Shown here piece after piece: positions 32,001-44,180 of a DNA stretch of 64,000 bases. Below the pieces are notes generated by a model, which was given only the letters and a program-made list of their open reading frames with translations, did no database searches and was not told where the DNA came from. Source of the DNA: Lepraria neglecta (lineage: Eukaryota; Ascomycota; Lecanoromycetes; Lecanorales; Stereocaulaceae); assembly GCA_033220425.1 (NCBI GenBank), contig CM065650.1:2604001-2668000 (forward strand), in the 5' to 3' direction. Positions within the stretch are counted from its first letter, which is position 1; the number at the start of each line of letters is the position of its first letter. A program made the translations under genes and the position numbers.

Positions 32001-33224
32001 GTCTGGTAATGAGCATCGGTCGCGGTATGGATCTATGTTCATTGTCTTCCTTGGGCAGACTCCACCACTTCCCGTAGCCTTCCCCATGCTACTACCGCCG
32101 CCTGAGGAAAGCCTCCGAAGTGCAGTTTGTAAGAAGGTATGCCCCGTCTTGGGACTCGTAGATGGAGCTGGGGATGGTGTCTCTGACTTCTTGATATCTT
32201 TCGAGCCTGGAGTGCCCGCCGCGCCAAACGGATTTGTGAAGTCTGGCTGTGGGCTTGGAGGTGGAGACTTGGAGACTGGTGGCGCGCTGGGTGCAGAGCC
32301 AGCAGCAGCGGGCGATGAGTTCGAACTGGAGGAAAATTTCGAGCTTATACTTGACATCCATGAGTTCCGTCTGCCCGCTGGGGCTATCCTGTGGTCTTTG
32401 AAATTCTTAGGAGCAATCGCACCTTGCGAATCGGCTTTCTCCGAGCTTGAGCGAAGCAGGTGAGGTCGAGCGCCATGAGGATGGGTTTGAGGAGGAGTGG
32501 TTCCATTGGCCTTGTATGAGGTGGGTGTGTCTTGGTCTTGCCCATGTTCAATCGTGTCCGGTTCCGCCGTCTCTTCTGGAGCGGTTACGGTCGAGGATGC
32601 CGTCTTTTTCGCATAGTGATCTATATAGCAGAGACTTCAGTAAGAGGACTTCAGTAAGAGGTACAAGACACCGACATTGGGTGGGCCGGAGATAAAGTAG
32701 CAAATGCTCTGAGCTCCGCATCCTTGCGCGAGTAACAAAGAAGCGGAAGCAAGTGCTTACCTTTGGGTGAGTGGTGGAGCCAGCTCACGTCGACCCCATG
32801 TATGCCTTCCATGCTCAATATGAATTGCTTGGGTGTTCTGCCGGCTGTCAAAATCCAACGGTCAATATCCCACTTTTGGTTTTGAGCCCATGGCGATCTG
32901 CGGGGTTAGTCGGCGGAGGCTTTTGAGAGTTCTCGTTGGTGGCAACGTCGCATGTTGTCTTTCATAAATCTAGCTCCGCCTTACATAGAAATTGAATGTC
33001 ATCGCTTCATTTCGGATTCATGGAGAGGTTGGTATGTCCTTCGCTTACATCATCACAAGGTGCTGAAGTATCTACGAGACGGCGAGGCGACTGATTACCG
33101 GAATCGGCTAGCTTCACCGCTATCGATTACTTGCTTACGGACATCCAATCGAACTTGAAGTACGATGTGTAAGGTCTTCAGGTATCAAACTTTGTGTGGA
33201 GACAATGTAGGCCAGGCTCGGCAT
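29024..33224 (-). CDS. Large leucine-rich-repeat (RNI-like) protein
   Basis: Exons on the minus strand: 33139-33224, 32761-32897, 29723-32620, 29024-29670; introns 241, 140 and 52 nt; 1255 aa. The frame in the main exon stays open and protein-like upstream of its first internal ATG (32357), so the gene must begin further out. A 137-nt exon (WDIDRWILTAGRTPKQF) and a first exon with ATG at 33224 join in phase. Parts: globular N-terminal ~75 residues; a basic Ser-rich stretch with CPRKTMNIDPYRDRC and VAFCVDVEIAG; a highly charged Lys/Glu segment; then from about residue 450 to 850 repeated LRR units of the ribonuclease-inhibitor type (LDLSGYW, LILENCGLGDEAV, LGLASNDISRQGLEHV, LDLGGNDL, FIDLSHNHDL). 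The C-terminus is acidic and Ser-rich. Function not established; I have a vague memory of homologs annotated as cell-wall or microtubule-linked (Mhp1-like), which should not be relied on. Confidence 0.85.
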
Positions 33225-33463
33225 AAGTGGAGTGTGGAAAGTAAAAAGCAGCCGTGAGACCCTGGAAGGGGTATGTTCCTCGGAGGATGGAAGACTATAC
33301 GGACGCAGATGAGACAGAGGCAGCAGACATTCACTTCGAGAATGGTTGGGCAGGGTTTGATCAGGATGTAGCCTCATTCAATGGTGCTCTACCTAGCATG
33401 AGATGCTTCGAGGAGCATGTGCCTTACGCCATCAAACATTCTTTATGGAGACCACTAAGCATC

Positions 33464-34535
33464 TCACATTGAATCCTTGACTTTGTTGATCTTCTCCTTC
33501 ACACGCTCCATCTTCTCCTCCTTGGTCATCTTTGACTTCTTGTACTTCATCGACTCCTTCTTGTACTCCTCCTTCGTCTTCTTCTCCCCTTCATCATCAT
33601 CCTTCTTGAAAGGGTCCTCCCGAATTGCCTTGTGAGCCTCCGTGTACATCTCCTCCAATCCATCCGCCTCAATCTCGTCATCGATGTAGCCCTGGAATTG
33701 AGACTTGTAGCGCTCTTCGTCGTCATCGGCGAGCGTCTCCATGTACTCAGCAACATGACCACCGAGAATGTATTTGCGAAGGGTCTCGGCGTCGAGCTCT
33801 TTGGTTTCGATGTCGTAGCCTGGGAAGCGGTTCTCGGAGTGAGGAACGAAGATGCCACCATCTGAAGCACCTTTCATGGCGCCAAAGACACGAGCTCCAG
33901 TAGAAGTGCGGGCGAGGCCAACGTCGAGGAAGCACTTGAACGGACGACGGTCCTCCCCCTCATGTTCCGCAGCTTCGGTAAGCTTGTACTCGCCGGTAGC
34001 ATCCTCATCCCCAACAAAAGTGTCTGCCAGATCCAGCTTGGTAAGAGCGCGACGAGCTATCAAAAGTCCGACACAGTAGGCGGCTCCCCAGTTGGTGAGA
34101 CCATGCTTGATTCCGTAGCGCTTAAGTTCGTGACCGTAGGCTGCGCAGAAGACTTTGTCGCCAGTGATCTCGGAGGAAACGATCTGGCAGATGATATCTT
34201 TGTTGGTGAAGCGGACGACGAGGCGGTATTTAGGAGCGTTGTATTTGTTCTTGGCTTGGGTGATGAGACGCTTACGGGCGTAGTAGTCGGTCTTACCGGT
34301 GCGACGACGCTTGTATTTGGTTTGATAGCGGCTGCATTGCTGTGAGTGGGAAGTGTTGTGAGGGATTATGTAGAGAAATGATACTTACCTATAGTAGGCA
34401 CTATTCTTGACCAGCTTGGTGAAAGGCTGTGTCACGACCCAGAGTCAGCAATTTGCGCTTCAGCAGATTCCTTCCGAACCGAAGCTTCTTGCAGGGACTC
34501 AATTGCTTCCATGTTTCGAGTGATAGACTTACCAT
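33464..34535 (-). CDS. RPL5: 60S ribosomal protein L5 (uL18)
   Basis: It binds 5S rRNA and is assembled with it into the large subunit. Exons on the minus strand: 34533-34535, 34389-34426, 33464-34331; introns 106 and 57 nt; 302 aa. The start codon forms an exon on its own (ATG directly followed by GTAAGT), then [13 protein letters not shown], then [20 protein letters not shown]. The acceptor of intron 2 was set at AATGCAG because only this gives the family sequence YSRYQTKYK. Other signatures: [31 protein letters not shown] and [19 protein letters not shown]. The C-terminus is the usual Lys-rich stretch. Length matches eukaryotic L5 (about 297-303). Confidence 0.97.
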
Positions 34536-36339
34536 CTTGATGATGTTGCCTTGTTGTGGTTATCAAGCTGGAGGTTGTAGGTGGTTGTGTGTTTTTGGGC
34601 CGACTTGACCAAATTTTGTGCGGCATCAAGCGAAGAGCAGAAGCGCCAAGGAAAAAGGGCAAGGTAGGTCACGATGGAGAGACTTCGGAATCGACACTCT
34701 CTCCATCTGATTCTGTGTGTAAGTAATTTATGGGAACGATAAGGTCCATTCGATTTCGACCAGTAAGATTGATGAAGGGACTTATGGGCGTGTCTACAGA
34801 GGTTGTACTTGGCTCTTTGCCAATGTTGATACAACATCTTTGAGAGTCATGTGAGGTGTCGCTGCGAGTGATGTAGGCCTTACCTTTATGCTATCCTTCT
34901 ATGTATTGTATTGTTACTACTGTTCATCATCGTGGTGGTGACTGGACTTGGTAATTGTGTTTCGAACTTTCGATCCTATCGTCTATATTTCTGCCGCACA
35001 CCTCGCAAGCACTGCCTTATTAGTACCGCAATGCAAGATGCAAGGTAGCGGCGAGACGACGAGTTTATATCAACGACGCTCCCATCTAGATTGAAATTCT
35101 TAGACTACATACATGATTCCTCAATCCCATAATTGGACCTCAACAGAAATGCTCAGTGAGAAATGATACATTCAGCAACAATGGAACAGCGGACTCTAAG
35201 TATGCTTCGATCTCAAGAAAAACATTCCTCGAGTTGGCAGATGCTTGAGACGTCGAGAGTTGATATGCAAAGAAAAGTCACCTGGGTCTGGAAGGTTATC
35301 ATGGTTGCAGGAAGGAAAGGCACGTTAATTTCTCCAGCAGGGCGTCGAGAACAACGGCTTATCTTCCGCGTCAACGTGAGAATTCCGAGTCTCTTCCAGC
35401 CTCTGTCTAAGTAACAGAATGTATGGGGAGTAGTCATTGATGATCATTGTTTTGAGCATGTTGAGGGTATCTGAAGAGCTCGCCCGTCGTTTTGTCATTT
35501 TCCCCTAGCACTCGTCGTTCTTGCTTTTATGCCCAGATTTCTGTCAGAGTCGACCCTTCCTCGCTGACATGCAGATGCCAACGCTCAGCTACGTCCTTGC
35601 TCGGCCGCTTCTGTACGGTAAATACAACCTCACACCACAATCATCCTACGAGCCAGTACTCAAACAGCCGAGCAGTTGGTCTTGAAGACTTTGACTCCCA
35701 CTAATTACAGGCTGCATATCTGGCGGCGTCAAGATAGTCTTTGAGCTCCTACGAATTACTCATCAGAATGCGTCACTCGGCAAGATGGTGATTTCTATCA
35801 GCTTCTTTCTGGGCTACCGTATGGCTTCGACCACGCTCAACGGAATAATCCGCAGGCCTTGGAAGGACGGTCTCGTGCCGTCGATCTGTCTGCAAACTCA
35901 TTTCAAGCTAGACCTGGAACCGCGGAGAGTTTGTCTAACCTGAAACATATGGTTGGATGTTGTCATTTTGGCCCCCCGGTTCCATCGTTCCACGCCCACG
36001 ATGTCGCCACAAACACAAAATATCCCCCCGCCGCAAGCGATCAGAGCAAGTGTGATGGCGGATTATCCGCGATGACTTTCTTACTCCAGTCCAGGCTGAC
36101 AAGATAACGAAATGCAAATTGTCCGAGAAGCCTTGCATCAAAGACATGACGATACCAACGATCAGATGTTGCAATTTACAATTATGGTTTCTGGCCCCAT
36201 TCACCGTCCGCGTTTGCTCAGACACGGTACAAATTTTCCACACGCGCACGCATAAAAGCCAGGACTACAATCCGTTCGGACCTGAGTAATCTATCTAAAG
36301 CGAATAGCGCCATAGCCAAGGATTCCAGGAACCACTATG
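34536..36339. other. Intergenic, RPL5 promoter side
   Basis: No gene supported; the open frames at 34529-35704 and 35859-36249 lack protein character. It includes the RPL5 leader and promoter. Confidence 0.5.
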
Positions 36340-36603
36340 CTAGTCCCATGCGGGATAAGCCAATGACGATGGCATGGCAGGGTCTAGGTCTCGCTGGGCA
36401 AGAAAATCGGCAATTATTCTTGGTGATCGTTCTGTTTGGGGCACCTCAAAGTTAAGGTCTTTGGGTTTGGGTAAAATGCCTCCATATCTACACTTTTGCA
36501 GGCCGTCCACCAGGTCTTTAAGGCTCGAGTGCGCGCTAGTTCCAGTGAACGAGGTCTCAGGTCGCATGTTTGACCACCAGGACTTTAGCGCATCAGTAGT
36601 ATC
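36340..36603 (-). pseudogene. Orphan terminal exon or gene remnant
   Basis: An open stretch of 88 codons ends in TAG at 36340 and begins right after a splice-acceptor-like CGCTTTTAG at 36604-36612. It reads as natural protein, for example LKSWWSNMRPETSF, SSLKDLVDGLQ and YGGILPKPKDLNFEVP. An ATG lies at 36567 inside it. No upstream exon in a matching phase with a reliable start was found: the only phase-0 option is a 9-nt exon overlapping the permease start. It may be the relic of a gene cut short when the neighbourhood rearranged, or the last exon of a small gene divergent from the permease. Family not recognised. Confidence 0.35.
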
Positions 36604-36780
36604 AGCCGTCTAAAAGCGTATGTTAATTCTTCTCCTCACAAGAGTGGCACGTCAATCGATGAGGCGCTCTGCTTACGGTGCAGCTGGACTTTCCACTCTC
36701 TTTCAATCCAATTGCTTTTATTGCTTGTGTTTGATAGTAGTATGAATGAATATACTCTCTTCATTCGATCATTTGCTTCA

Positions 36781-38723
36781 ATGTATGAGTTGAGCGACTT
36801 CGGCGACACCAAGCCACTGCGAGCTGCCGCCAAAATGCTAGAAAAAGATCCATGGAAGATTGAACGAGAAGAAGAATTTACCAATGTCGCGGACATGTAC
36901 GATGACCCTTCCAGGGTCGTCGACGAAAGAGGAATGCAGCTTGGTGAAGCGGCGGATCTGTATGGTGATATAGAAACGGCCAAGGACTATGGCTATGTCA
37001 CTCGAGGGTAGGTCAAGAGGAAGAACACAATATGATATGAATATTGGGAACAGGGCGCTGACAAGCCATCCAGGCTCAAATCGCGGCATATTCAATTCAT
37101 TGTTCTTGGTGGAACTATTGGTACAGGCCTTTTCCTGGGGATAGGCCATGCTTTCACACAGGCTGGACCTCTCAGTCTTTTGCTTGGATATGCCTTCACT
37201 GGTGCTGCTGTCTTCGCTATGATGATGTCTCTCGGTGAAATGGCTACATGGCTGCCGTTGCCTTGTGCAATTCCCCAATTCTGTGCTAGATATGTCGATG
37301 GAGCTATGGGATTTGCCGTGGGATGGAACGTGAGTCCCCTGCATCAGGATGATCTCATGACGATGATCTGACATTACAGATAGAACTGGTACTCCTGTTC
37401 CCTCACACTCTGCACAGAGATTTCTGCAGCTGCTGTTATCATACAATTCTGGCAGGGAGCGGACGACATCAACTCTGCGGCATGGATTACCCTGATCATT
37501 TTCCTGGTGGTTGGTCTAAACATCTTCGCCGTTTCTATCTATGGCGAAGCCGAATTCATCTTTGCGAGTATCAAGCTCCTCGCAATCATTGGCCTCCTCC
37601 TTTTCGCACTCATCATCAACCTAGGTGGGGGACCTACACATGACCGATTAGGTTTCCGCTACTGGAATAACCCTGGCGCCATGAAGGCATACATCAGCAC
37701 CGGCAGCGCTGGGCGTTTTCTTGGTTTTTTCTCAACTCTAGTCAACGCCGCCTTCGCATACAATGGAGTGGAGATGGTGGCCGTTGCCGCTGGGGAGGCG
37801 GAAAACCCGCGAAGGAACATTCCCAAAGCTGTTCGCCGTGTGTTCTGGCGTATCATATTCTTCTATGTCCTAGGCTCGCTGGCTATCGGTGTTCTCATCC
37901 CATATAATGCCCAAACACTGCTGGATGCTCAGAAGAATAATGCGCCTGGTGCAGCTGCTTCACCATGGGTAATTGCCATATACCGAGCCGGCGTCCCTGT
38001 GCTACCTTCGATCATTAACGCTGTCATCCTCACTTCCGCCACCTCCTCCTCCAACGCTTTCCTCTATACCGGATCCCGATATCTGTATGCTCTCGCACAG
38101 AACGGACAGGCCCCAAAGTTCCTCTTGATCTGCTCCAAAAAGTCAGTTCTCCCAAGCCTCTGCACCCATAATCAAGCACACTTACACTACAAAACAGGGG
38201 AGTCCCATACTACTGCGTCTCCATCACCGCGGCCATGTCCCTCCTAACATACATGTCCTGCTCCGTCGGCTCCCAAAAAGTCTTTCAATGGTTCCAAGCC
38301 CTAACCACAATCTCCATCCTCTTTACCTGGATGTCCATCAGCATCGCCTACATCAAATTCCACTCCGCCCTCCGCGCCAGCAACATCGACCGCTCCACCC
38401 TCAAATTCCGCTCTCCCTTCCAGCCCTACACAGCCTGGTTCTCCCTCATGTTCTTCGCCATGATCACCCTCTTCAACGGCTTCTGGACGTTCCCCAGCTC
38501 GACGAAGAAATTCGATGTCAATGATTTCATCACCGCGTATATTGGAATACCAATATATGCCGGCCTATATATTTTCTGGAAGGTGTTCAAGAAGACGAGG
38601 TGGGTGCCTAGTGCTGAGGCGGATATTATGACGGGGAAGGCGGCGCTGGATGCGGCTGATGCGCATTGGCCGGAGAGGAGACCGAAGAATTTGTGGGAGA
38701 AGATATGGTTTTTCATTGCGTAG
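36781..38723 (+). CDS. Amino-acid permease, Dip5-like (YAT family)
   Basis: A proton-coupled plasma-membrane amino-acid transporter of the APC superfamily with about 12 helices. Exons: 36781-37007, 37074-37329, 37384-38141, 38198-38723; introns 66, 54 and 56 nt; 588 aa. An in-frame ATG at 36742 would add 13 residues; 36781 (MYELSDFGD) was preferred for its protein-like N-terminus. Landmarks: hydrophilic N-terminal ~85 residues; RGLKSRHIQFIVLGGTIGTG opening TM1; SLGEMATWLPLP; FAVGWN joined to NWYSCSLTLC over intron 2; IYGEAEFIFASIKLLAIIGL; AYNGVEMVAVAAGEAENPRR; KKGVPYYCVSI over intron 3. This pattern resembles dicarboxylic (Glu/Asp) permeases of moulds, so Dip5-like is likely but substrate is inference. 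It converges on the epsilon-COP gene with 248 bp between stops. Confidence 0.94.
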
Positions 38724-38971
38724 ATTTGGGTGTTAAGGGTGGGTGGTTATGTGCTGACGAATACCCTATCGTAATGTTTAGATGTTTATTAGCTTGTCAC
38801 GACTGGAATTGTCGTGAAGAAAACCTTGTATATATGAAGAAGAAGAAAAAGTCAGTAAGGAGTCTTTGCAATGCTTAGCGGTCTTTGACATCAGGGAACA
38901 GGAAGATGTAGTCTTTAGATCTATCGTGCCTCATAGTGGACTCCAGACGCCTTGCTTTTGACCTTCTAACG

Positions 38972-40041
38972 TCACGAGGCCACTTTAGCAGAGTATTTCG
39001 TCGCCGCCTGATCAAACAACTGGCTCTTCTCCCTCAGATCTACCAAAAATGGATGCTCAGGCGCCGCTCCCTCCAAACTGCTCTTCAGCTCACTCGCATC
39101 CTTCCCACTAATAACATTCAGCACAATAGTATTAGCAATAGCATCCACATCTTTCGGATCCTTCTGCACAGCCTGCTGCAGAGCTGCTTCGGCCTCTGGC
39201 AGTCTTCCTAGATGTAACTCGGCAACTGCTTGGCCGACGAGGGATTTGGTTCCGGAGGTGGAGGGGGCTTGGGCCATCTCTTCGAAGACGTAGAAGGCTT
39301 GTTGGTAGCGGTCGCCGCCCTGTGGTTGGAAAGGAGGGTGTTAGTAGCTGGTGATGGGAGGGATGGGGATGGGAGACATACCAGGCGTAAGCCGACCCAT
39401 GACTCGGCAACGTTGATTAGAAGGCTGTCTTGCGCCCATTTGCGGGCTGCTTGGACTTCTTTTAGGGCGAGATCGGTGCGGTTTTGTTGGAGGTGGATTT
39501 GGACGATAAGCGCTATGCTGTGGTGTAGACACTCGTCAGTCGTGGGGCCGGAATCACTTTGCTATAGGACAAAGTGGCCATACGCTTCAAGACTGCCTTG
39601 ATGCTTGCTCAGCAGCGACAACGCTTCCTCCGTTTTGCCTGCCCCCTGCAGAGCTATGCCCCCAATCAATTGCACAGTAGCATTTTCCGATTGCGTTTCT
39701 ATCAACTGTTCTATTTCTGTCACAGCACTCGACGTATCCCCCGTTGTATATTTTGCCAGAGCTCTGACGGCAGCGAAGTCTGGTGCATCCCCCTCTTTCT
39801 TGATGTTTGCAAGGACTTCCTTGGCTTGGCCACTGGCGATTTGTGCTCGGAGCTGCAGTACTCGGGCAGGTATCTTGTTCTCAGCGGAGAGGGAGGAGGT
39901 GTCGAAGTCGATTACGGTCTCGTATTGGCCTTGGTGGAAGGCATTGTGTATGTTTAGGAGTTCTGTAAGGGATCAATTGAATGGTCCGGCCAATGAAATC
40001 CAAGGCTCTCACGTACCTCCTTCTGCTGAGAACGGGTCCAT
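38972..40041 (-). CDS. SEC28: Coatomer epsilon subunit (epsilon-COP)
   Basis: Part of the COPI coat for Golgi-to-ER retrograde vesicles; a TPR-like helical protein that stabilises alpha-COP. Exons on the minus strand: 40017-40041, 39584-39962, 39382-39517, 38972-39319; introns 54, 66 and 62 nt; 295 aa, the normal size. ATG at 40041 gives MDPFSAEGE and then LLNIHNAFHQGQYETVIDFD. Signatures: NATVQLIGGIALQGAGKTEE; EAIALIVQIHLQQNRTDLA, which forms only with donor GTATGG and acceptor CCACAG; INVAESWVGLR, then GGDRYQQAFYVFEE; and a C-terminal helix pair ending SAKVAS. It is divergent from PSD2 over 528 bp. Confidence 0.95.
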
Positions 40042-40569
40042 GATCGTAAATAGAATCAGGCAGTGTTATGTATGAGTGAAAAACATATACGGCTTAAAGT
40101 TGTAACAGAATCTGGACAAATATCCAATGTCAAGACTTCGCCTGTTCTTTCCCGGAGCGCCTTCCCGCCAAGGATTCCCGCAGTGGGTCAACACCGCCTA
40201 AAAGGATTCTTCTTCCCTGAGTACCCCACGCTGGCCTGAAGCACTTCCACCTATTTCTTTCCATTGAGCAGGTCATAGATTCAGCTGATTTCTGAACTTG
40301 ACAGAAGCATCCACTAAAACACCATTCTACTGTCACTTACTGTCAGATGCCCACCTGTATGACTTAACTCCGCAGTTTCTCCGATGACAGCCGTCATTAT
40401 CCAGGAGCTGAACTGGCAGGATTGACTACTTCTATCTCTGAAGTAGATCTGGCATATCGACAGATGTCTTTGCGTTCCAAAACTGTCTGAGTAATTACTC
40501 GATAGCATATCTTCTTTGGGAGAGGCAAGTTAGAGCGACAAGGCTCTCATTTGCCTACACACAAACACG
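40042..40569. promoter_or_regulatory. Divergent promoter region, SEC28 / PSD2
   Basis: 528 bp between the two opposing start codons must hold both promoters. No TATA box or known factor site stands out. Confidence 0.5.
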
Positions 40570-43500
40570 ATGGTCCGTCTCGGTCTACCAACTCGTCTCA
40601 AAAGTTCCAATGGCAAGAATGGGGAATGCAGCCAGCCTGGCAGCAGGGGCACGAGCCCCATGCGGACTCCTTCCGCAGACAGCAAAGGACTAGTCCTCAA
40701 GACTAAAGTCATAAGGGTAGGTCAGCTTCAACACGCTGGTTGAGCTTCTGACTGATTGTCTACCTGGCGTAGGCAAGGAATTTGGCGGCAAAAGACAAGA
40801 GTGGAACTAGTGACCCAGTGAGTGCTCGTCTATATTGGCCTACGAATACGGTGGCTAATGATGGCAACAGTTTTTAGTCGTGCAACTTGGCGATGCAAGG
40901 CAATCCACACCCACTGTCAGCAAGAACCTCAACCCAGAATGGAACGTCTCCTTCGACTTAACCATAGACGGCATTCAAAGTGTGTTGTTGGAGGCTGTTT
41001 GCTGGGACAGAGACCGCTTTGGGAAGGACTACCTAGGCGAATTTGATGTGGTAGTTGAGGATATCTTCGCCAACGGTCAGACAGTGCAAGAGGTGTGCTG
41101 TGCCCCTACGCGAGCTACGACCTCTTGACTGACATTCGGTAGCCAAAATGGTACACCTTGGAGTCACGACGAAAAGGTGCAAAGAAGAAGGTGGTATCGG
41201 GCGAAGTCCAGCTGCAATTCTCTCTCGTGGACTCTACAAACCCGTCGGCAAGCTCGAAAGACATCCTCCAGAAGCTCGTCGCCATGGTAACCATCGATCC
41301 CGAAGACGACGAAGATGAGGACGAAGATGAAGACGAGGATCTTTCGAGACTGAATAGTATAGACCCAGATGACTTGGACGAGGACGATGTCGGCGAGAAA
41401 AGCCCAGAAACGTCAGATGAGCCTGATGACCCGGAGAAATTGGCCAAGTCCGAGAAGCGGAAGCGGAAGCTTAGGATGAAGCGGTTGAAGAGGAGAGCAA
41501 AAGCTAGAGCATACGAGTTCACTGGCGGTACCGATGTTGTCGGGATAGTCTTCTTGGAAATTGGAAAGATCACCGATCTCCCTCCAGAGCGGAACAGTAA
41601 GTCTAAAAGAGCTTTCATTGTTCAATCTACGTTCCACTGACGTTCTTACAAGTGACTAAAACGGGCTTCGATATGGATCCGTTTGTGGTGGCCTCTTTAG
41701 GCCGGAAAACGTATCGGACTCGGGTCATTCGCCATAATCTGAACCCTGTCTTTGATGAGAAGATGGTTTTCCAGGTTATGAGGCACGAGCAGAACTATTC
41801 GATGAGCTTCTCCATTGTCGACAGAGACAAGCTTTCTGGCAACGACTTTGTTGGCACAGCCAACTTTCCCCTGTCGAACGTTATTTCTGCTGCACCAGAG
41901 GCAGATCCTGAGACGGGCCTCTACAGCCTTCCAGAACCGCCTGACCCCTCCTTAACGTTACCCACCCCTAAGCATTCGAGGTTCAGACTTCCACTATCCA
42001 GGTCATCCTCGGCACAAAGCCTAAATAAACTTCCACGGCCTGGTCTCACCACCAGGAGTTCGCAATCTTCCATGCAAAGTAGCGCTCATTTGGATCCTCT
42101 CAGCGGCATCATAAGTGCACCCAGCGATTCCAACCATTTGACACCCACGACGACAAACAATGGCCATGATTCAGCCGAGGAGCATTCTTCCCAGCCTGAC
42201 GATCCATTGATAAGGGCATACACCCTTCCTCTGATTTTGAAAAACAAAGATCGTTGGGAAGACAAGCATAGCCCCCAACTTTTCATCAAGGCAAAATACT
42301 TGCCATACCCCGCGTTACGGCAGCAGTTCTGGCGTGCGATGCTGAAGCAGTATGACGCAGACGAGAATGCTCGAGTCAGCAAAGTGGAACTGACAACTAT
42401 GCTGGATACTTTGGGCTCGACCCTCAGAGACGCCACAATCGACAGCTTTTTTGAAAGATTCGCGAATGAAGAGGACAACACGCACGATCTTCTCTTGACT
42501 TATGACGAGGCCGTCATTGCCCTGGAAGACCAATTGCGCCAGCCGCTTCGAAGAAAGACCTGGAGTGACACAATGAGGGGTTACATGGACCATGCCCATT
42601 TCTCAACCCAAGGCAATGGAGAGGACAAGGGCAAACATGGAAATGATATCCCCGCAATGGAGGGTATGGCTGACCAGCCCCTCAACAAGGACGAGAACCG
42701 CTCTGCAGTCCCTGCTATTTCACAAGACTATCTTGGCTCCTCAGGAGAAACTGGAGAGCTGATAGATGAAAATGACCTGACGGACGAGCGGGGCGAAGAG
42801 CACGTTGTCGAGATCCAGGAATGCCCACTGTGTCACCAACCTCGCCTGAACAAGAAGTCTGATGCCGACATAATTACTCACATCGCAACATGCGCAAGCC
42901 AGGACTGGAGGCAGGTTAATAATATTGTGATGGCGGGCTTTGTCACCGCAAGTCAGGCACAGCGCAAATGGTATTCGAAAGTCATCACGAAGATCTCCTA
43001 CGGCGGGTACAAGCTAGGTGCTAACTCGGCCAACATCTTGGTCCAGGACCGCATTTCGGGCCAGATTAACGAGGAGCGAATGAGCGTGTATGTCCGGATT
43101 GGAATACGCCTTCTATATAAGGGCTTGAAAAGTAGGGAGATGGAAAAGAAACGAAGTAAGTCTGCCATACAATAGTAGCAAATGCGATACTAACTCCCAG
43201 CAGTTCGAAAGATGTTGCGGAACATGAGTTTCAAGCAAGGTAGGAAATTTGATGACCCGTCTTCGGCGCGCGAAATCAGGGGCTTCATCAATTTCCATCA
43301 GCTTGACATGTCAGAAGTCCGTAAACCCGTCGAGGAGTTCAAAAACTTCAATGAATTCTTCTACCGGCAGCTGAAGCCAGATGCAAGGCCTTGCTCAGCC
43401 CCCAACAATCCCAAAATCATTGTGTCACCAGCGGATTGCCGGTCTGTTGTATTCAACAACTTGGATGATGCAACTAAGATCTGGGTCAAGGGCAGAGAAT

Positions 43501-44180
43501 TCTCCGTTCAACGGCTGCTTGGAAACGCTTATCCACAGGATGCAAAGCGCTATATCAACGGCGCTTTAGGAATCTTCCGGCTGGCGCCTCAAGATTATCA
43601 CCGCTTCCATATACCTGTGGACGGGATAATGGACAAACCTAAGTTGATCGAAGGAGAGTACTACACTGTCAACCCAATGGCCATTCGATCTGCGCTGGAT
43701 GTGTATAGCGAGAATATCCGGGTTGTGGTACCGATTGATTCAGTGGCTCACGGAAGGGTAATGGTCATCTGCGTAGGCGCCATGATGGTCGGTAGCACAA
43801 TAATCACGCGGAAAGAAGGCGAGAATGTTCGCAGAACGGAAGAGCTGGGATACTTCAAGTTCGGAGGGAGTACCCTTCTGCTTTTGTTTGAGCCTGGTGC
43901 TATGCAATTCGATGGCGATCTCGTCGATAATGCAAAGGGAGCTTTGGAGACTTTGGTATGCCATCTCTTCTCACGGGTATATGAATGACTTTTGCTAACA
44001 ACTTTCTAGCTCCGCGTAGGCATGTCCATTGGCCATCATCCCGAGCAATCGCAGCATACGCCTGATATGCGGAAGAAAGAGGAGAATGTGACGCATGAAG
44101 AGAGGCAGGAGGCGAAGCGGAGGATCGAGGGAAGCCTTGCACCCGCTACGACCATCTCTGGGCCTTCTTCAATGAAGTGA
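40570..44180 (+). CDS. PSD2: Phosphatidylserine decarboxylase, C2-containing (type II)
   Basis: It converts phosphatidylserine to phosphatidylethanolamine; the C2-bearing type acts in Golgi/endosome/vacuole membranes. Exons: 40570-40716, 40773-40817, 40871-41092, 41143-41596, 41653-43155, 43204-43955, 44010-44180; 1097 aa. First C2 domain about 44-170 (ARNLAAKDKSGTSDPFLVVQ), acidic Asp/Glu run near 190-210, second C2 about 270-390 (MDPFVVASLGRKTYRTRVI), EF-hand-like segment near 520 (LKQYDADENARVSKVEL), a Cys/His pattern near 680 (CPLCHQPR, THIATC), then the decarboxylase. FHIPVDG carries the catalytic His, and the self-cleavage motif GGST (about residue 1012) yields the pyruvoyl group. Intron 5 ends in a tandem acceptor CCCAGCAG, so two in-frame products are possible. 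The tail after residue 1041 is charged. Confidence 0.96.
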
